Assembly: GCA_937936325.1 (NCBI GenBank) | Contig: CALGWV010000129.1 | Coordinates: forward strand, 1 to 37,469 | DNA from: an uncultured Bdellovibrionales bacterium | GTDB taxonomy: Bacteria; Bdellovibrionota; Bdellovibrionia; Bdellovibrionales; UBA1609 | DNA: 37,469 nt | Direction: 5' to 3' | In this document: in pieces, positions 23,727 to 31,449 of the stretch | How positions within the stretch are numbered: position 1 is the first letter of the stretch | Layout: every line of letters begins with the position of its first letter | The notes under the pieces: generated by a model | What the model was told of the DNA's origin: nothing | The model's database searches: none | What the model saw: the letters and a program-made list of their open reading frames with translations, nothing else | Program-made: the position numbers and the translations under genes

Positions 23727-24479
23727 ATGAATTTTATTTACTTACAAATTTTTTTAATTTTTATTTTAGGATTTAGTTTTCTAAGTCTGAAATTTTTGTC
23801 CAACAGTGATGTTTTAGCTAAATTCACGGCGCTCTCCACAGGTTTGATTTTGGGATTAGTTTTTTTGGAGTGGCTGCCTGAGGTTCAAGCATCGGGATAT
23901 GGGGCTTTTCCACTTTTAGGCTTGGGGTTAATTATTTTCTTTGAAATTTTTATTTCTCCTTTTTTAGACCGGATATGGCCTGCCGGTGAGACGGAAGAGA
24001 CTTGTGAACACTCAGGTTTAAAGCACTCTCGCCCCAACCACGTAGAGCACAGCCATCACCAAATGTCTCATAGCGCGGCTTGTTCTGCCGTAGGTTGTTT
24101 AATGGTGTGTTGTTTTTTTGATGGGTTCAGCCTGCAATCAGTGGCTCAAGATATGAGTTGGGAATCTGTTGTTGGAGTCTTGAGTCTTGGGGTTCATTTG
24201 CTGCCAGATATGCTAGCGGCCACAGCGATTGCTTTATCAAGCGGTTTAAAAGGAAAATCTATTTATGTTCTTGTAGCTCTGTACCTAAGTGTGACCCTAG
24301 GATCTTTAATGAGTTACGGTCTAGCTGAGTTTGGAGCCTTTGGTGAATTGCCTTTAGCACTAAGTGTAGGCGTGATCTTATATGTGGCTTTAGTTCACTT
24401 ATTGCCACAAATTTTCAAAAAATCATGGCACTTCTGGATCTTTGTTTTCGGAATTGGATTGGTAGCAGCCTTTCATTAA
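23727..24479 (+). CDS. Divergent ZIP-family metal transporter
   Basis: 250 residues with about eight hydrophobic helices and a histidine-rich cytoplasmic loop (EHSGLKHSRPNHVEHSHHQMSHS, about 94-116), the usual layout of ZIP (ZupT/SLC39) transporters. The helix-4 metal motif, normally HN..DG, reads CCFFDG (128-133) with cysteine in place of the histidine. Helix 5 reads HLLPDML (157-163), keeping H and P. Helix 2 has LEWLPE where many family members have a histidine. These substitutions suggest altered metal choice or a lost transport role. It starts 20 bases after hslO, so the two may be co-transcribed; it faces dapD convergently. Confidence 0.78.
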   Translation: MNFIYLQIFLIFILGFSFLSLKFLSNSDVLAKFTALSTGLILGLVFLEWLPEVQASGYGAFPLLGLGLIIFFEIFISPFLDRIWPAGETEETCEHSGLKHSRPNHVEHSHHQMSHSAACSAVGCLMVCCFFDGFSLQSVAQDMSWESVVGVLSLGVHLLPDMLAATAIALSSGLKGKSIYVLVALYLSVTLGSLMSYGLAEFGAFGELPLALSVGVILYVALVHLLPQIFKKSWHFWIFVFGIGLVAAFH

Positions 24480-24525
24480 AAAAGGCAACTCTTTTAAGAC
24501 CTACTCAACGGTCCTCGGCAAATTT

Positions 24526-25338
24526 TTAAACACTCAATTCAAAATCTCTAAGGACATCATTTAATGAAGTTTTCGTGTCTGTGCTTGGAGTTCTTTTTCC
24601 AATCATTAAAGCACAAGGCAAAGAGTAGTCTCCAGCGGGGAATTTTTTTATGCGAGTGCCTGGGATAATCACTGCATTCTCGGGGACCTCACCTTTGAGC
24701 ACTGTTTCTACTGGTCCTGTCACATCTAAAATAGGTGTGCTTTTAGTAAGTGTGACACCTGCCCCAAGGACGGCTCCTTTTTTTACACGCACCCCTTCGA
24801 CAATAATACAGCGAGACCCAATGAAGGCATTATCCTCAATGATGACAGGGTCGGCCTGGGGCGGTTCAAGAACTCCGCCTAACCCTACGCCTCCGGAGAG
24901 ATGTACGTTTTTACCTACATAAGCACAAGAGCCTACTGTGGCCCATGTATCAATAAGACTGCCAGAACCCACAAAAGCTCCAATGTTGATGTAAGAAGGC
25001 ATGAGGATCGCACCTGACTCAATATAAGAGCCATATCTGGCTAGGGCTTGGGGAACCACACGTACACCTTCACTTCCTGTCCATTTTTTTAAAGGGATTT
25101 TATCAAAAAAAGTAAATTCACCACTTCCCATGGCCGTCATTTTTTGAGTTTTAAAATAAAGCAGTATCGCTTTTTTGACCCAAGCATGTATAAGCCACTC
25201 ACTGTTTTTTTGCTCCACAACTTGTAGCTCACCCTGGTCTAGCATTTTGAGGGATTGGTTGATATGATTTAGATCCTCAGCCGTAAGTTCCGCTTTAGGT
25301 TTGTCATAAATTTTTTCAATTTCAGTTTGTAAAGTCAT
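24526..25338 (-). CDS. dapD: Tetrahydrodipicolinate N-succinyltransferase
   Basis: Succinyl-CoA-dependent step of the succinylase route to meso-diaminopimelate and lysine; a cytoplasmic trimer with a left-handed beta helix. 270 residues (E. coli 274). Hexapeptide repeats run from about residue 100 to 215 (GSYIESGAILMPSYINIGAFVGSGSLIDTWATVGSCAYVGKNVHLSGG...), with the family's GGVGLGGVLEPPQADPVIIEDNAFIGSRCIIVEGV. The N-terminal helical domain and the FTFFDKIPLKKW segment are also typical. ATG 25338 is preferred to an in-frame GTG at 25344, because AGGA lies nine bases before the ATG. Implies an mDAP-containing wall; the amidase for mDAP peptides lies next upstream. Confidence 0.96.
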   Translation of the reverse strand: MTLQTEIEKIYDKPKAELTAEDLNHINQSLKMLDQGELQVVEQKNSEWLIHAWVKKAILLYFKTQKMTAMGSGEFTFFDKIPLKKWTGSEGVRVVPQALARYGSYIESGAILMPSYINIGAFVGSGSLIDTWATVGSCAYVGKNVHLSGGVGLGGVLEPPQADPVIIEDNAFIGSRCIIVEGVRVKKGAVLGAGVTLTKSTPILDVTGPVETVLKGEVPENAVIIPGTRIKKFPAGDYSLPCALMIGKRTPSTDTKTSLNDVLRDFELSV

Positions 25339-25452
25339 TAGCACTAATCCTATTTATAGTAAGTCGTCTTGTTATTAAGTCACGTCATTGTAATTTCTGA
25401 AAAAAATTTAGGCTTAAATTAAAAAAAATTGAAGATACAAAATTCTTTGACC

Positions 25453-25490
25453 TAAATGTTCGGTGTTCTGGATGAGGCGTGAACATTTTA
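25453..25490. repeat. Hairpin after the mpaA-like gene
   Basis: TAAATGTTC and GAACATTT(T)A pair across about 19 bases just past the minus-strand stop. No T run follows on the minus strand, so termination activity is uncertain. Confidence 0.4.
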
Positions 25491-25491
25491 T

Positions 25492-26196
25492 TTAAGTATT
25501 GTAACTTAGGTCTAAAGACTCTCTGACTGCGGGTACGTGTGTCTGAACTACAGTTTCAATATCTAAATGTCTTTCTATTTCTAAAGTGATAGTGGGAATG
25601 TTTTGGTCTAATCCTGTGAGTGTGCCCAAGCTTCCTGGTGTGGGATAGCCTATGTCATCAGTAATAATATAGCCTAGCTTTTGACTTAAGTTTAAGGCCA
25701 GAGGGTTGCAGTCCCCATTGACATTCACTAAGGGCTTCCAGCTATGAAGGCTCAAAATCATTTTATAATCATGTGATTTTAAAAGCTTCATTAAGCCTTG
25801 GTTTTCTGGCTCACTTGAGGCTTTTGAGCCTGGAAAATATTTCACTTTTGTAAACTCGGGAGACCAATCTTTTGTTGGAAGATTGCGGTTTAAATCCACC
25901 CCTAAAACATTTTGTCTAGTTTTGTTGAGGACTCCATCAATATTGAGTTGAGGAACTAGGGTGACGCTATAGCCTAGGGGAGGAGATTGGATAAAGCTTT
26001 GATAAAGTCCCCAAGCACAGGCCACACCTTCGATCTCGTCGCCGTGGACTCCACCTATAATTAGGATGTGTTTTGAAGATGTCCCAAACTCAAAAGAGGT
26101 CAGGGGTAAACCGGATCGACTCTGTCCAAAAATATCAGTTTTCATGTCTGTGATGGGACAACAACGAGGGGCTATCGCCAAGTAAACTTGTGTCAT
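25492..26196 (-). CDS. mpaA: MpaA-like murein peptide amidase (M14 carboxypeptidase family)
   Basis: Zinc amidase that in E. coli cuts the gamma-D-Glu-mDAP bond of murein tripeptide during wall recycling. 234 residues. Catalytic set: His51 and Glu54 in GGVHGDE, the substrate-binding NRN (103-105) in GVDLNRNLPTKDW, third zinc ligand His151 in LSLHSW, and the catalytic glutamate in TLEIE (about 206). FPGSKASSEPENQGL and GYPTPGSLGT also match MpaA. No signal peptide, so cytoplasmic. The first ATG has AAGG directly before it (poor spacing); the ATG at codon 18 also lacks a ribosome site, so the start is open. Lies upstream of dapD on the same strand, both concerning mDAP. Confidence 0.88.
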   Translation of the reverse strand: MTQVYLAIAPRCCPITDMKTDIFGQSRSGLPLTSFEFGTSSKHILIIGGVHGDEIEGVACAWGLYQSFIQSPPLGYSVTLVPQLNIDGVLNKTRQNVLGVDLNRNLPTKDWSPEFTKVKYFPGSKASSEPENQGLMKLLKSHDYKMILSLHSWKPLVNVNGDCNPLALNLSQKLGYIITDDIGYPTPGSLGTLTGLDQNIPTITLEIERHLDIETVVQTHVPAVRESLDLSYNT

Positions 26197-26247
26197 CCTT
26201 TTTTCTTATTTTTGGCTAGGAGAGAGGCCTTCCTCATCATCTTCTAC

Positions 26248-26308
26248 CTTCGGTGCTAGACTCCCTTTGAGGATGCGGCGCATCCTCAAAAGGAGTCTAG
26301 CACCGAAG
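26248..26308. repeat. 61-bp near-perfect palindrome between divergent genes
   Basis: Arms 26248-26276 and 26280-26308 match in 28 of 29 positions around a 3-base centre. It lies 52 bases from the mpaA-like start and 19 bases from the aldehyde dehydrogenase start, so it sits inside or over any divergent promoter. In RNA it would form a 29-bp hairpin in the dehydrogenase leader. Confidence 0.9.
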
Positions 26309-26326
26309 TGGTGTAAAAGTTGGAGT

Positions 26327-27658
26327 ATGGTTGAGTTTAATACTATTAATCCTGAAACAGGCCTGGTGTTGAAAAGCTATTTTCAATCTAGCCCTTTGGA
26401 AGTCGAGAGTCTTATTCTAGAACTTGGTCTTGCTCAAAGAGGCTGGGCTCAAGAGACTTTATTGGAGCGTCTTGAGTTAATGAAAAAGCTTAGGGGTATT
26501 TTACAAGAGTCTTTGTTCGAGCTCGCTCATATCATAAAAGCTGAAATGGGAAAGTCTTTAAAAGAAGCTGAAGCTGAAGTCAAAAAATCCTGCGAGCTCA
26601 TTGAATTTTATGTTTCTCATCCTCCAGAGTTTAGACTTGAAAAGTCAGACGAGATTCATCTCTATCAACCCCAAGGAATATTATTAGGTGTTATGCCTTG
26701 GAACTTTCCAGTTTGGCAAATTCTACGTTTTGCAATCCCTAACCTTATAATGGGTCATGGCGTATTAGTTAAAGCTTCTGAAACAGTGGCAGAGACGTCC
26801 TTGTTCTTAGAAAAAGTATTTTCTAAAGCATTTGAGAAGTTAGGTCACACTCCTTATAAAAATATTTTTTTAGAGCACGAGGATGTGGAGTCTGTGATTG
26901 CCCATCCTCTAGTTTCAGGAGTGAGTCTCACTGGAAGTGTAAGAGCTGGGAGAGTCATTTCCCAAATTGCTTCTAAATATTTAAAAAAATGTGTTTTAGA
27001 GCTTGGTGGCAGCGACCCTGTTTTAGTTTTTGATGATGTAGATGTTTCTGAAGTGAGTCTTGAAATCGTAAAAGGCCGAATGATGAATATGGGGCAATCT
27101 TGTATTTCTCCAAAACGAATTTTAATTCATGAAAGTATTTTTGAAAATTTTAAAACTCAACTGATTGCAGATTTAAAGTCTTATCTTTTAAGGAGCACTC
27201 CAAGGCCTTTGGCTCGTAAAGATCTTAAAGAGGGACTTCAAAAACAGGTAGAGGACTGCATCAATCAAGGGGCGAAAATTATTTATGAGTCTGGTATTGA
27301 GCACAGCTCCTCAGCTTATTTCAAACCCTTGATTCTTGAGCAAAGTTCAAAAAGTTTAGCTCCTGACACAGAGCTATTTGGACCTGTGATTTCAATACAG
27401 TCTTTTTCATCTGTGGATGAGGCTCTCAAGATTGCTAATGAAAGTGTGTTTGGTTTGGGCGCGAGCGTTTATTGTAAAGATCAAGGAAAGGCCTTAGGTG
27501 CCGCAGAAAAAATCAAATCCGGAATGGTAGCGATAAATCAAATACTAAGAAGTCGACCTCAAACTCCTTTCGGGGGAATTAAAAACTCAGGCTATGGTAA
27601 AGAGTTGGGTATGGAGTCTTACTATGAATTTACAAATCATAAAATAATAAGTCTCTAG
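26327..27658 (+). CDS. NAD(P)-dependent aldehyde dehydrogenase (succinate-semialdehyde type)
   Basis: 443 residues, oxidising an aldehyde to the acid. Cofactor and catalytic features: PWNFPVWQ (124-131), LTGSVRAGR (201-209), catalytic-base Glu225 in LELGGSDPVLV, nucleophile Cys259 in NMGQSCISPKR, and TPFGGIKNSGYGKELG near the C-terminus. The starting NTINPETG is characteristic of succinate-semialdehyde dehydrogenases (GabD/Sad), but the substrate is not fixed by sequence alone. ATG 26327 is chosen by family alignment. GGAG is only one base upstream, and earlier in-frame TTG/ATG codons (26267, 26273) lie inside the palindrome. A hairpin-controlled start is possible. Confidence 0.9.
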   Translation: MVEFNTINPETGLVLKSYFQSSPLEVESLILELGLAQRGWAQETLLERLELMKKLRGILQESLFELAHIIKAEMGKSLKEAEAEVKKSCELIEFYVSHPPEFRLEKSDEIHLYQPQGILLGVMPWNFPVWQILRFAIPNLIMGHGVLVKASETVAETSLFLEKVFSKAFEKLGHTPYKNIFLEHEDVESVIAHPLVSGVSLTGSVRAGRVISQIASKYLKKCVLELGGSDPVLVFDDVDVSEVSLEIVKGRMMNMGQSCISPKRILIHESIFENFKTQLIADLKSYLLRSTPRPLARKDLKEGLQKQVEDCINQGAKIIYESGIEHSSSAYFKPLILEQSSKSLAPDTELFGPVISIQSFSSVDEALKIANESVFGLGASVYCKDQGKALGAAEKIKSGMVAINQILRSRPQTPFGGIKNSGYGKELGMESYYEFTNHKIISL

Positions 27659-27665
27659 AGCAAGG

Positions 27666-27852
27666 CGTGTCTCAAATTCGACATTGTGGCTTTAAAAAAT
27701 TCAGATCGTATTCAACTTAAGTTTCAACTCAAGTGAGCGCAGGCCGAATAAACTTTTACGTAGCCTGAGCCTATATATAAATTTGTGAAGGAGAGTCATG
27801 TTTAATTTGGTATGGGATGGGATTTCTAGCGCTGGATCGAATTCGGGACACG
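27666..27852. repeat. Inverted-repeat-bounded intergenic element
   Basis: CGTGTCTCAAATTCGAC (27666-27682) and the reverse complement of 27836-27852 match in 14 of 17 positions, bounding about 187 bp with a further internal pair GCGCAGGC/GCCTGAGC (about 27737-27772). The size and end structure resemble a MITE, but the ends differ from the 3291/4764 family and no clean target duplication is visible. A 33-codon ORF with AAGGAG (27798-27899) crosses its right end. Confidence 0.4.
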
Positions 27853-27873
27853 TTGTAGTGAGAAGCTTAAATT

Positions 27874-28938
27874 TTATGAGTTCATGTTTGAAGCGGTAAG
27901 TTGTTTTATGGCGCGCAGCTCGCTGGCTAAATCTCCGTTCATTTTTTGTAGGGATTCAATGCGGGCTTCATGTTGTTTCAGTCTTAAGTCTTTTTGGTTC
28001 CATAAAAACTCAAAATCTTCTAAGCGTTTTTCCAAAGTTTCTTTTTGCTCTGTTAAACTTTGGTTTTCCCTGTGAGAAAGACTCCAGGATTTTTTAAGCT
28101 CATGATTATCCGTTTTTTCGAGTTTATTTTCTTCGCTCAAACGTTTGATCTCTTGTTTGAGCTCTTCAATGTGTTTACGGTGGTCCTGGGATTCGTCAAT
28201 CTTTCGGTTTTGGACTTCAATGAGTTGGTTCTCAATTTTAGCTTTATCTGTCATTACAGATCTTAGGCTCAAAGCCTGGTCCTTAAAGTGGTGGTTTTCT
28301 TCAAGCATTTTTTCATACTTCTCTTTCCAGATTTTGAGCTGTTCATTGTGCTTGAGTGTTAAATTTTGGTAGCGCTCTTTGATGTCTTGGCTGAGCTCTG
28401 TAAGTTTATTTTGCATCTCACTATTTTGAGCGAGCTGTTGTGCTTTTTCTTTTTCCCCTCGGTCTAAATTGTCCTGAAGACTTTTGTTGTGGGCCATGAG
28501 GCGTTCCATCTCAGGTTTGATCTGGGTGCGCACTTCTTTTTGGATTTCTAAGAGTTTTGTCTGTTTGATTTTATAAGTTTCCACCTCGGCCTGGAGTTCA
28601 TGAATTTTATGATGCTTGGCCTTGAGCTTTTCTTCTAGACTTGTAAACTGTGTTTTTAGTTTTTGAGTATATTCAGACTGCTCATTGATACGGTCAGAAG
28701 CGTGTTTGTATTTTTCAGAGATGATTTCGTACTTATCGATTAAGAGCTTAAGGTCTTCGTTTTTTTGGGCCAAAAGGGGTTCATGTTCCAGGTTTTTTTG
28801 TTCCAACTCCTGATTTCTGCGGAGCAAAACAGTCAGTCTTGCGTTGAGATCTTGTGTAAACCCTAGCAGTGTCTCAAGAGAGGGGTTGGTTTCTTTCAGA
28901 TCTGCCATTTTTGGTAGTGAGTTGGATTCTGGGTTCAT
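27874..28938 (-). CDS. Long coiled-coil protein
   Basis: About 354 residues, nearly all predicted coiled coil from residue 25 to the end: heptad-rich, charged, with Lys/Glu/Gln/Leu dominating (e.g. LIDKYEIISEKYKHASDRINEQSE, KHIEELKQEIKRLSEENKLEK). No signal peptide or membrane helix, so cytoplasmic; a structural or scaffold role is likely but no specific family can be named. ATG 28938 is chosen with AAAGGA just before it (tight spacing); an in-frame TTG at 28974 is an alternative. A small hairpin, TCAGGA/TCCTGA (28950-28967), precedes the start. Divergent from the small exported protein at 29110. Confidence 0.8.
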   Translation of the reverse strand: MNPESNSLPKMADLKETNPSLETLLGFTQDLNARLTVLLRRNQELEQKNLEHEPLLAQKNEDLKLLIDKYEIISEKYKHASDRINEQSEYTQKLKTQFTSLEEKLKAKHHKIHELQAEVETYKIKQTKLLEIQKEVRTQIKPEMERLMAHNKSLQDNLDRGEKEKAQQLAQNSEMQNKLTELSQDIKERYQNLTLKHNEQLKIWKEKYEKMLEENHHFKDQALSLRSVMTDKAKIENQLIEVQNRKIDESQDHRKHIEELKQEIKRLSEENKLEKTDNHELKKSWSLSHRENQSLTEQKETLEKRLEDFEFLWNQKDLRLKQHEARIESLQKMNGDLASELRAIKQLTASNMNS

Positions 28939-29109
28939 ATCCTTTAGTTTCAGGATAAAAGTCCTGAGGGTCAACAGCCGCCTGTCTGGTTGTCTAGTTT
29001 TAGACCTCTGTTATTAGGAAGATGAAAGGAGCATTTTGTTGACAGCTCATCCAGGGTTGGGGAGTTTCCGGTGTGGAAAAATGACTTAATAATACAATAA
29101 GGAGCTTTA

Positions 29110-29466
29110 ATGAAAAATCTCGTTTTAATTTTAATTTGTGGATTTATGCTAACCCCCTCTTATGCAATAAAGGTCCAAAAGTTAAAAGCTGAAGTCAAAA
29201 CACTGATGGGAATGGTGGATTTTCCAATGAGTGTTTCTAAAGCTGATGCCATTGAAATTGGTCGATTTGTGAAGAAAAAACTGAACTCAGATGAAATTAT
29301 TGTAAGACAAATTTCACCAAAAAGCTTCGGCCTAGCTTTAAAGACAAAGTGCCCTGGTGAACTTGATGCTTTTTGGAAACAGCTGAAAGCTAAAGTCACA
29401 AAGAAATTTGGAAAAAAAACTATTGCCCCATGGAATATGGCCGATGAAATTACTGTGATTAAGTAA
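29110..29466 (+). CDS. Small exported protein of unknown function
   Basis: 118 residues with a clean signal peptide (MKNLVLILICGFMLTPSYA, cleavage after SYA). The mature part is about 99 residues, lysine-rich and basic, with one cysteine (TKCPGEL) and no membrane helix; probably periplasmic or secreted. Family not recognised. AATAAGGAGCTTTAATG is a strong ribosome site. TTGACA at 29038 is a possible -35 box, though no good -10 follows at standard spacing. It converges with the leucine-rich-repeat gene, with a hairpin between them. Confidence 0.8.
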   Translation: MKNLVLILICGFMLTPSYAIKVQKLKAEVKTLMGMVDFPMSVSKADAIEIGRFVKKKLNSDEIIVRQISPKSFGLALKTKCPGELDAFWKQLKAKVTKKFGKKTIAPWNMADEITVIK

Positions 29467-29571
29467 TCTAACTGGGCTCTGATATCTAGAACATGCCCCC
29501 TCTCAATAACGAGAGAACCTCCCAGCAGAAGTAATGTTTGTAAGCTAAAAAAAACATTATCAGTAACCAAG

Positions 29572-29600
29572 AAGACCTCAGGCCAAAGCCTTGAGGTCTT
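29572..29600. terminator. Hairpin between convergent genes
   Basis: AAGACCTCAGGC and GCC(T)TGAGGTCTT form a stem of about 12 bp with a CAAA loop and one bulge. Its position 17 bases past the stop of the minus-strand gene and 105 past the plus-strand one suits a shared terminator, but neither side has a T tract. Confidence 0.5.
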
Positions 29601-29616
29601 ATGTCTTAGCAGATTT

Positions 29617-31068
29617 TTATAAAGGTAAGATTTCTTGATTTGTGAATTCACATCTAGTTTCGGATTGACCTGGACATATTAGTTTTTCAGCTGTGAGCAA
29701 GTTCAAAGAAGCAAAAAAATACTCTAAGTTGTTCATTGCTCTTAATTCACTTAAATCTGTGAGTTTGTTGTCAGTCACATTAAGCGTTTTAAGAGATGTA
29801 AAGTTTGCAATCACTCCAAAGTGACTGAGTTTATTGTCTGAAAGATCAAGAGTCTCCAAAGCAGGAAAGGCTTCTGCGGAGACTTCACTAAAGGCTGAAG
29901 CTCTTAGTCCATTTTGTTGAAGTTTAAGCTCTTTAAGCTGAGGGTTAATTCCTCTCGCAGCAAGACTATTAAAATTATTTCTATTGGCTGAAACATCCAG
30001 GCTTTCAAGCTCTTCCATGAATGTAATATCTATTCTTGGAATTCTGTTGCCACGTAAATTTAAATTTTTAATTCCTGTTTTATAAGTCACAAACCTAGGG
30101 TTTTCGATTGAGTTAAAAAATAGATTCAGAGATTCTAGGTTCTTTAAGTTTTCTAAAACTTCAATAGACACAATGTTGTTTCGCGAAAGATCTAAATCTT
30201 TTAGATTGGTTAAGCCTTGAAGAAAACTGATATCATGAATGTCTAGTGATTCCAGGCTTAAAGCTTCAAGGTCTTTCATTTCTCCAATGAGAGCTAAAGA
30301 AGTGAGCTTAGCGTGAATTCTGTTTATGAAAATACGACTATGAGTTTCATCGCGTATGACAAGCTTTTTAAGTGGAAGTGCTTTAATACTCTTGATATCA
30401 AGAGTTCCAATACTGATGTCTAGCTCTGTAAGTTGAGTTAGTTTTTCAAGACCCGAGTAGCTGCTTCCTTGTGTGGTGGTCACAGTTAAGCTCTCTAAAT
30501 TTTTAAGTGCAGCAAGTGGGGCGAGATCATAAGAATCATTAGGAGTTAATCCTGATAACACCAAGTTTAATTTTTTAAGACCAGAGACCTGAGAAAGATC
30601 ATCCATTGGTTTAGGAGTTTGAGCAGAGATTTCGACATGAATCTCCTCGAGGGACGGGATATCTTTTAATTGCTCAATTAAGATTGAACTTGTGCCCACA
30701 ATGTTTAGACTTTTTAAGTTCAGTTTATTTAAGGCGTTCAAACTCAATAAATCTTTTTGGTTTTGAAGGTTTATTTCTTCTAACCAGTCCATTGTCTCGA
30801 GTGGGGCTAGGCTGAGGATGTCTGGGTGTATAAATCTAGAAGTTCAAAGCTTTTGATTTTTTTGTGATGAGAACCCCCTCTTTACAGGTTAAGGGAGCTG
30901 CAATTCCGATATGTCTAGAATTTAGAATACTCCCAAAAGTTGCACGTAGGGTCATTTTATCCTGAGCGTTCACATTGTGCTGTTTTTTACACAAATCGAG
31001 AAACTCTTGTTCTGTTGCATTTGCGGCTTGGGAAAAAGGTATACTAAAATAAGCAAAATGGATTTCAT
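29617..31068 (-). pseudogene. Exported leucine-rich-repeat protein, frameshifted near its start
   Basis: The intact frame (29617-30792, 391 residues) is mostly leucine-rich repeats of about 22-23 residues (LKDLDLSRNNIVSIEVLENLKNLESL, LETLDLSDNKLSHFGVI), with a C-terminal pair of cysteines. It has no ribosome site or signal. Upstream on the same strand an ATG at 31068, with AAGGAG six bases before it, begins MKSILLILVY. After a one-base shift at a C/T run this continues as FSQAANA-TEQEFLDLCKKQHN... down to a stop near 30838. The LRR frame itself is open above its ATG (PDILSLAPLETM). Joined, they give one exported LRR protein of about 480 residues. Either the gene is decaying or the assembly has homopolymer errors. 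Confidence 0.65.
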
Positions 31069-31449
31069 ATCAATCTCCTTCAAAAAAGCTTCCAGTATTA
31101 AAAAGCAATAAGATGAGAATATGTCTTATCTTTAAAGAAATATAATATACACAGCACATGACTGTAATAACAAGGATTTATGATAAAGCTCAGATCAAGA
31201 TGCTGAAAGGATTTTTGTAGGTTTTGTGTGCAAAACTTAAGCTTGTTGGGCTTACAGCAGAGCGGGGCATTTGAGCCACTCTGCTTTTAGATCTTTTAAT
31301 AATTTCATAGATGAGACCTTCATATATTTGTACCTCACTCAAAGTAGAGCTTGTGTGGTCTCATCAAAATTTACTACAATGATAGTATAAGGAATCGATA
31401 GAGAGTCCTTATGTTTTGCGTTAACAGAGGGTGTTCATGAACGATAAAT
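31069..31449. other. Gene-free stretch with two inverted repeats
   Basis: No credible ORF. It contains GCAGAG...CTCTGC (about 31257-31283, with inner GGC/GCC pairing; TTTT follows on the plus strand) and a 9-bp repeat GATGAGACC/GGTCTCATC (31310-31318 and 31357-31365). The VKOR-DsbA gene ends at 31450 on the minus strand, so the first hairpin may mark its transcript end. Confidence 0.5.

Noticed and set aside
26267-26326. Upstream TTG/ATG starts for the aldehyde dehydrogenase
   Set aside because: They lie within the palindrome and add residues not typical of the family; the product begins sensibly at 26327.
27798-27899. 33-codon ORF with good AAGGAG site
   Set aside because: It runs into the 3' end of the coiled-coil gene on the other strand and shows no clear protein character; kept only as a remark.
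29160-29651. 163-residue minus-strand frame opposite the small exported protein
   Set aside because: It lies antisense to a gene with signal peptide and strong ribosome site, has no start signals, and overlaps the end of the LRR gene.
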